Below are positions 6,052 through 9,346 of a DNA stretch of 9,346 nucleotides, in pieces. The stretch lies in contig JAAWDW010000061.1 of assembly GCA_022793975.1 (NCBI GenBank), forward strand, positions 1-9,346, given 5' to 3'. Within the stretch, counting starts at the first letter, position 1. Each line of letters begins with the position of its first letter. Position numbers and translations under genes: made by a program. The notes under the pieces were generated by a model that saw only the letters and a program-made list of their open reading frames with translations, did no database searches and had not been told where the DNA came from. Origin of the DNA: Bacillota bacterium (GTDB taxonomy: Bacteria > Bacillota > Clostridia > Peptostreptococcales > Anaerovoracaceae).

Positions 6052-6522
6052 TTAACCGATTGAAATAACTTTGTAATTTACAATACCGTCCGGTACCGCG
6101 ATCTCAACTACTTCATTAAGTTCCTTATTGAGAAGTGCGGCGCCGACAAGCGATTCGTTTGATATTTTTCCTTCAAACGGATCTGCTTCTGTCGATCCTA
6201 CTATTATGAAATCCATTTCATCTCCCGAATCCATCTCTTTGACTTTCACTTTGGTGCCCACGGTAACCCTGTCACCCGACGCCTCCGATTCATCGATGAT
6301 TTTGGCTTTTCGCATCATATTTTCAAGCTTGTGTATTCTCTCTTCGAGTTCAGCCTGTTCATTTTTGGCAGCGTCATATTCAGCATTCTCGGAAATATCG
6401 CCGTAAGAAAGCGCTTCCTTTATCCTTTCGGCGACTTCCTTTCGTTTGACTGCTATGAGCTCCTCATGCTCCGCAACTATTTTTTCGTAACCTTCTCTGG
6501 TCAGTAAAATTTCTTCTGCCAT
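6052..6522 (-). CDS. greA: Transcription elongation factor GreA
   Basis: GreA enters the secondary channel of RNA polymerase and stimulates cleavage of backtracked RNA. The 156 residues are the usual length. Residues 1-75 form the antiparallel coiled coil with the tip SYGDISENAEYDAAK; Asp42 and Glu45 match the E. coli catalytic pair Asp41/Glu44. The C-terminal FKBP-like domain runs from about 82, with VTVGTKVKV, the IVGSTEADP segment and ISNESLVGAAL. The start has AAAGGAG 9 nt upstream. It is the first gene of the greA-lysS operon, with a strong promoter directly upstream and no leader structure seen. Confidence 0.98.
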   Translation of the reverse strand: MAEEILLTREGYEKIVAEHEELIAVKRKEVAERIKEALSYGDISENAEYDAAKNEQAELEERIHKLENMMRKAKIIDESEASGDRVTVGTKVKVKEMDSGDEMDFIIVGSTEADPFEGKISNESLVGAALLNKELNEVVEIAVPDGIVNYKVISIG

Positions 6523-6568
6523 CTGTCGATTCTCCTTTCAGCTTTATATTTCAGCCTTTTATCATATC

Positions 6569-6598
6569 ATTTTACACTAATTACCATACTGTTGTCAA
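6569..6598 (-). promoter_or_regulatory. Strong sigma-A-type promoter of greA-lysS
   Basis: The minus strand has a perfect TTGACA (6598-6593), an 18-nt spacer and TAAAAT (6574-6569, 5 of 6). The start would be near 6562, about 40 nt upstream of the greA ATG. The 110-nt gap between pgeF and greA holds no good terminator, so some read-through from pgeF is possible. Confidence 0.75.
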
Positions 6599-6632
6599 AT
6601 AAAATGCAGAATTTAACACCATAAAGCGCAGT

Positions 6633-7439
6633 TTAAATCAGCATTATTACAGCCGCCAGCGATCCGCGCAGTTTGCCCATTTTTCTGTGAGACCAAAACA
6701 AATTACTTTCACAGTATGTGCAGTGTTCCGCAATTTCTATATTTTCTGCATTTATCCCCGCACGTTCCAGAAGCATTTTATTTATTGCTTTAAGATCTAC
6801 ATAATATTTAAGACCCTTTCCCGGTATTACTTTTTCGGTAACGGCACTTTCCGCCGCATCTCCGAGAACTTCTTTCATTGCTACCGGGACATCCCCATCC
6901 GTTTCAAAACAGCATTTACTGATGCATGGTCCTATTGCCGCATACATATCCTGAGGTTTTGAGCCGTATTCCTCGCAAATCCGTCTTACCGTCTTGCCAG
7001 CAATATCAAGTGCTGTACCCTTGTGTCCTGCATGTGCCGCACCTATCGCTCTGCGCACGGGATCATATATAAGTATAGGTGTACAGTCAGCCGTACGTAT
7101 TGTCAGTGCCACTCTGGGTTTATCTGTTATAAGCGCGTCCGCATCCATTTTAACCGGTAAAAACAGTCCCGTACCACGTTCTTCGACACTCACTTTTTTA
7201 ATCGTATCACCGTGTACCTGTGATGTGATGTACATATCCTCGGCTTTAAAACCTGCCGCCGCACCAAGTTCGGCACAGTTTTCCCTCACAATTTCAATAG
7301 GCTGTCCTTTCCACGGGTCCGGACTCATTCCTTCTATACCGCAGGCGCTCTTACCGCCGAGTCTTGTAGAAAAACAAGTTACGACACCACTCGGAAACTT
7401 TTCACAGCTTATATGAATATTTCCTTTTTTTAATCTCAT
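6633..7439 (-). CDS. pgeF: Peptidoglycan editing factor PgeF / laccase-domain (YfiH) protein
   Basis: At 268 residues this is the normal length of the YfiH/YlmD family. The zinc-site residues are visible: His76 (SQVHGDT), Cys119 (TADCTPIL) and His136 (HAGHKG). Further family motifs are FSTRLGG near the N-terminus, DADALIT, GPCISKCCFE and FWSHRKMGKLRG at the end. The common HAGW appears here as HAGH (His139). E. coli YfiH removes L-Ser wrongly added to UDP-MurNAc in place of L-Ala; homologues have also been reported to act on purine nucleosides, so the physiological role here is inferred. The start lies 12 nt after the racemase stop with only a weak GGGAA before it, which points to translational coupling. 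No internal start is a better candidate. Confidence 0.92.
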   Translation of the reverse strand: MRLKKGNIHISCEKFPSGVVTCFSTRLGGKSACGIEGMSPDPWKGQPIEIVRENCAELGAAAGFKAEDMYITSQVHGDTIKKVSVEERGTGLFLPVKMDADALITDKPRVALTIRTADCTPILIYDPVRRAIGAAHAGHKGTALDIAGKTVRRICEEYGSKPQDMYAAIGPCISKCCFETDGDVPVAMKEVLGDAAESAVTEKVIPGKGLKYYVDLKAINKMLLERAGINAENIEIAEHCTYCESNLFWSHRKMGKLRGSLAAVIMLI

Positions 7440-7451
7440 TTCCCATTACCA

Positions 7452-8546
7452 TTATACAAAAATTCGCTTTACATTCGGAGAATCGGTAAGAAATACTCCG
7501 GATCCGTAACGAATATCAAATTCAACGATATCTCCTACTTTCAAATCACGTTTCGCATCTTCTATATCAAGGATAGTGTGATCACTTGATGCACCTATTA
7601 CTTCGATGCCCTCTTCACGCGGATAAATATCATGAAAATCGCAGTAATCCACTTTTCCTATTGCAGCAAGCGCACGTTTTCGCATTCCCCTATCTTCATA
7701 CGTATTTCTATGTCCAAACGCATCTACTGTTATGTTGCCGACGGGATGTGATACTTTTGTTTTTATCTCTACAATTTCAGCCTTTAATGTAAAAACATCA
7801 TTATGCATAAAACTCATATCACATCCGAAAAACTCCGGAAGATCTTTAGAATAGATGATAGCCTCTCCTATACGAAGTAAATTTATGCGCGGCGGCATAT
7901 CATCATCAAGCAATCTCGGTAGAGATGTTGTCGCACCGCCGCCTATATACTTAAGCTTTCTTCCTATTGCGGCTTCTACTTTCTCCGCCCTTTCTATAAG
8001 CTCGTTCATTTTTTCCGCAGTTGCTTCTATTGAGCCGTAACAGCCCAGATTTGTCGCTATTCCGACCAGATAAAGGTTTTTAAGTTCTTTTTCAATGATC
8101 AGTGCCGCTTCAACAAGCTCTTCCACCGTCCAAAAGCCCTCCCGCAGATCGCCGAGATCTGCCATCAGAATAACTTCGTGTACCCTGCCGCGCTCAGCCG
8201 CCGCTTTATCAACTGCACGAAGTACGCTTATCTCGCTTTCAAGCGAACAGTCGGCTACGCTGACAAGCGCCTCCGCTTCGGACATCATAGGTATTCTGAT
8301 ACACATTGTCTTCGTTTTTATGCCGGCATTCTTCGTTTCCTCAAGCTGCTCCAGCCTTGACGAAGCAATATAGCTTACGCCAGCATCTTCATACTCACGC
8401 ACACATCTTGCAATACCGTTAAATCCTTTTATAACTCCAGCAATTTCTATGCCGTGCTTATCGCACATCGCTTTCATTGCCTCAATGTTTTCCCTCAGTT
8501 TTTTCAAATTGATTTCCAGACATGGATATTCAGACCTTATACTCAT
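7452..8546 (-). CDS. PLP-dependent amino-acid racemase, ornithine/alanine racemase family
   Basis: This 364-residue protein is a fold-type III PLP enzyme resembling the clostridial ornithine racemase (Orr) type. The alanine-racemase-like N-terminal barrel begins YPCLEINLKKLREN, and Lys40 (AGVIKGFNG) is the expected PLP Schiff-base lysine. Orr-type features follow: MADLGDLREGFW, a TNLGCYG stretch, GGGATTSLPRLL, RIGEAIIY, DAFGHRNTYEDRG and the IGASSDHTILD block in the C-terminal beta domain. Near the lysine, GFNG replaces the VFCG-like sequence I recall for typical members, so substrate preference (ornithine, alanine, lysine or other) is uncertain and I give no symbol. GGAGGA lies 7 nt before ATG. 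It is 65 nt downstream of the acyl-CoA ligase with no clear promoter or terminator between, and 12 nt upstream of pgeF. The shared transcript suggests a link to cell-wall amino acids. Confidence 0.88.
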   Translation of the reverse strand: MSIRSEYPCLEINLKKLRENIEAMKAMCDKHGIEIAGVIKGFNGIARCVREYEDAGVSYIASSRLEQLEETKNAGIKTKTMCIRIPMMSEAEALVSVADCSLESEISVLRAVDKAAAERGRVHEVILMADLGDLREGFWTVEELVEAALIIEKELKNLYLVGIATNLGCYGSIEATAEKMNELIERAEKVEAAIGRKLKYIGGGATTSLPRLLDDDMPPRINLLRIGEAIIYSKDLPEFFGCDMSFMHNDVFTLKAEIVEIKTKVSHPVGNITVDAFGHRNTYEDRGMRKRALAAIGKVDYCDFHDIYPREEGIEVIGASSDHTILDIEDAKRDLKVGDIVEFDIRYGSGVFLTDSPNVKRIFV

Positions 8547-8611
8547 TTATGCTTCCTCCGTTTCTTGTTTTAACTCAACGCAAGTTCGCTTCTCGTGTCT
8601 CTTATCCGGTC

Positions 8612-9346
8612 TTATTCCTTGTTGCTTTCCGCAAAGCGTTTTATCTTCTTTGAACTGTTCTTCTCAAATTCCTCGCTGCGGAGGACGATAGACTTGATTC
8701 TCTTGAAGAACGGAACTTCAAGATTTATTTTATCGACCTCCTTCCACAGCACTTTCTCAATCTCGGATTCGCTCATCTCTTTGCTGCCGTATATTTCGGA
8801 AAGCGCCTCTTTATTCACAACAATTGAAGCCACTATTATCATATCTTCACCGTCTTCCGACGGCTTGCTCCATACCATAGACTCCTGTACAAGAGGTATA
8901 TTGGAAAGTCGATATTCAAGTTCTTCCGGATATACATTCTTTCCATTCTTCGTAATTATCACATTCTTTTTGCGCCCTGTAAGATATACGTACCCGTCAT
9001 CATCCATATATCCGAGATCTCCTGTGTAAAACCAGCCGTCTTTCATAACTTCTGACGTAAGATCCGGTCTTCCGTAATATCCGAGCATTATATTATCGCC
9101 CTTTAAGCATATTTCCCCTATGCCGTCATCTCCGGTATTTTCTATCTTTATGTCAAAGCAAGGGAACTTTCTTCCTATAGATCTGCTGTTCGGTCTGGTG
9201 TCCGGATTAAGTGCTCCCATCGGAGATGCTTCCGTAAGTCCATACCCCTGAAGAGCAGTAGGTCCGAAAGCGGTGAGACCGTCAAGAACATCCGGATTTA
9301 TCGCCGCCCCGCCGCATATCATCATCCGCATACGACCACCAAAAAG
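8612..9346 (-). CDS. Long-chain acyl-CoA synthetase-like AMP-forming ligase (C-terminal part)
   Basis: The gene enters from the right edge. The frame is open through 9346 as LFGGR before the first Met, matching the FGGRLRFM stretch of full-length ligases, so ATG 9331 is internal. The visible 244 residues hold GYGLTEASP (acyl-adenylate motif), YTGDLGYMDDDGY (nucleotide-binding Asp), GRKKNVIITKNGKNVYPEELE (hinge to the C-terminal domain) and near the end NSSKKIKRF, which contains the lysine expected for adenylation. The family activates a carboxylate with ATP to the acyl-AMP and then forms the CoA thioester at the cytoplasmic membrane face. The overall pattern favours FadD-like fatty-acid ligases; the acyl specificity and the missing half cannot be judged. 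Confidence 0.9.
   Translation of the reverse strand, partial: LFGGRMRMMICGGAAINPDVLDGLTAFGPTALQGYGLTEASPMGALNPDTRPNSRSIGRKFPCFDIKIENTGDDGIGEICLKGDNIMLGYYGRPDLTSEVMKDGWFYTGDLGYMDDDGYVYLTGRKKNVIITKNGKNVYPEELEYRLSNIPLVQESMVWSKPSEDGEDMIIVASIVVNKEALSEIYGSKEMSESEIEKVLWKEVDKINLEVPFFKRIKSIVLRSEEFEKNSSKKIKRFAESNKE

Noticed and set aside
6590..6632. Imperfect inverted repeat (ATTTAAAC/GTGTTAAAT) after pgeF as a terminator
   Set aside because: The stem has a bulge, is A/T-rich with a long loop, and the T-run does not follow directly. It is too weak to call.
8547..8611. Promoter or terminator between the acyl-CoA ligase and the racemase
   Set aside because: Only a 4-bp stem and no -35/-10 pair of reasonable quality were found.

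Overview
The window looks like chromosomal DNA from a moderate- to low-GC Gram-positive anaerobe of the class Clostridia. The evidence is the strong AGGAGG-type ribosome binding sites before almost every gene, the greA-lysS pairing, an exported protein with three S-layer homology (SLH) domains, and an ornithine-racemase-type PLP enzyme. A finer placement (for example Anaerovoracaceae or a relative) would be a guess. All eleven supported genes lie on the minus strand, so the text follows transcription from right to left. No RNA gene, transposon, CRISPR array or plus-strand gene could be supported.

Right part (9346 to 6633): the C-terminal half of a long-chain acyl-CoA synthetase-like AMP-forming ligase, cut by the window edge. 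It is followed by an ornithine/alanine-racemase-family PLP enzyme and, 12 nt further on, pgeF, the multicopper-oxidase-like (laccase-domain) peptidoglycan editing factor. The racemase and pgeF are probably co-transcribed, which puts an amino-acid racemase beside an enzyme known in E. coli to correct wrong amino acids in cell-wall precursors.

Middle part (6632 to 4377): a housekeeping operon, greA (transcript cleavage factor) and lysS (class II lysyl-tRNA synthetase). It has a good sigma-A-type promoter (TTGACA-18-TAAAAT) and ends at a perfect 21-bp A/T-rich hairpin.

Left part (4376 to 1): an accessory redox/stress island. A LysR-type regulator comes first, followed by a terminator hairpin that contains a near-consensus promoter. 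That promoter would drive a tight operon of a short MerR-like regulator, a cupin, a 4-oxalocrotonate-tautomerase homologue and a two-domain carboxymuconolactone-decarboxylase (CMD) protein. Next comes an exported protein with a lipoprotein-like signal, three SLH domains, a Ser/Gly linker, a flavodoxin domain and the start of a cyclophilin-like domain, running off the left edge. Small cupin, tautomerase and CMD proteins beside a flavodoxin and two regulators suggest handling of a quinone-like, aromatic or electrophilic compound. The substrate cannot be read from the sequence. The exported, wall-binding flavodoxin is the most unusual object here.
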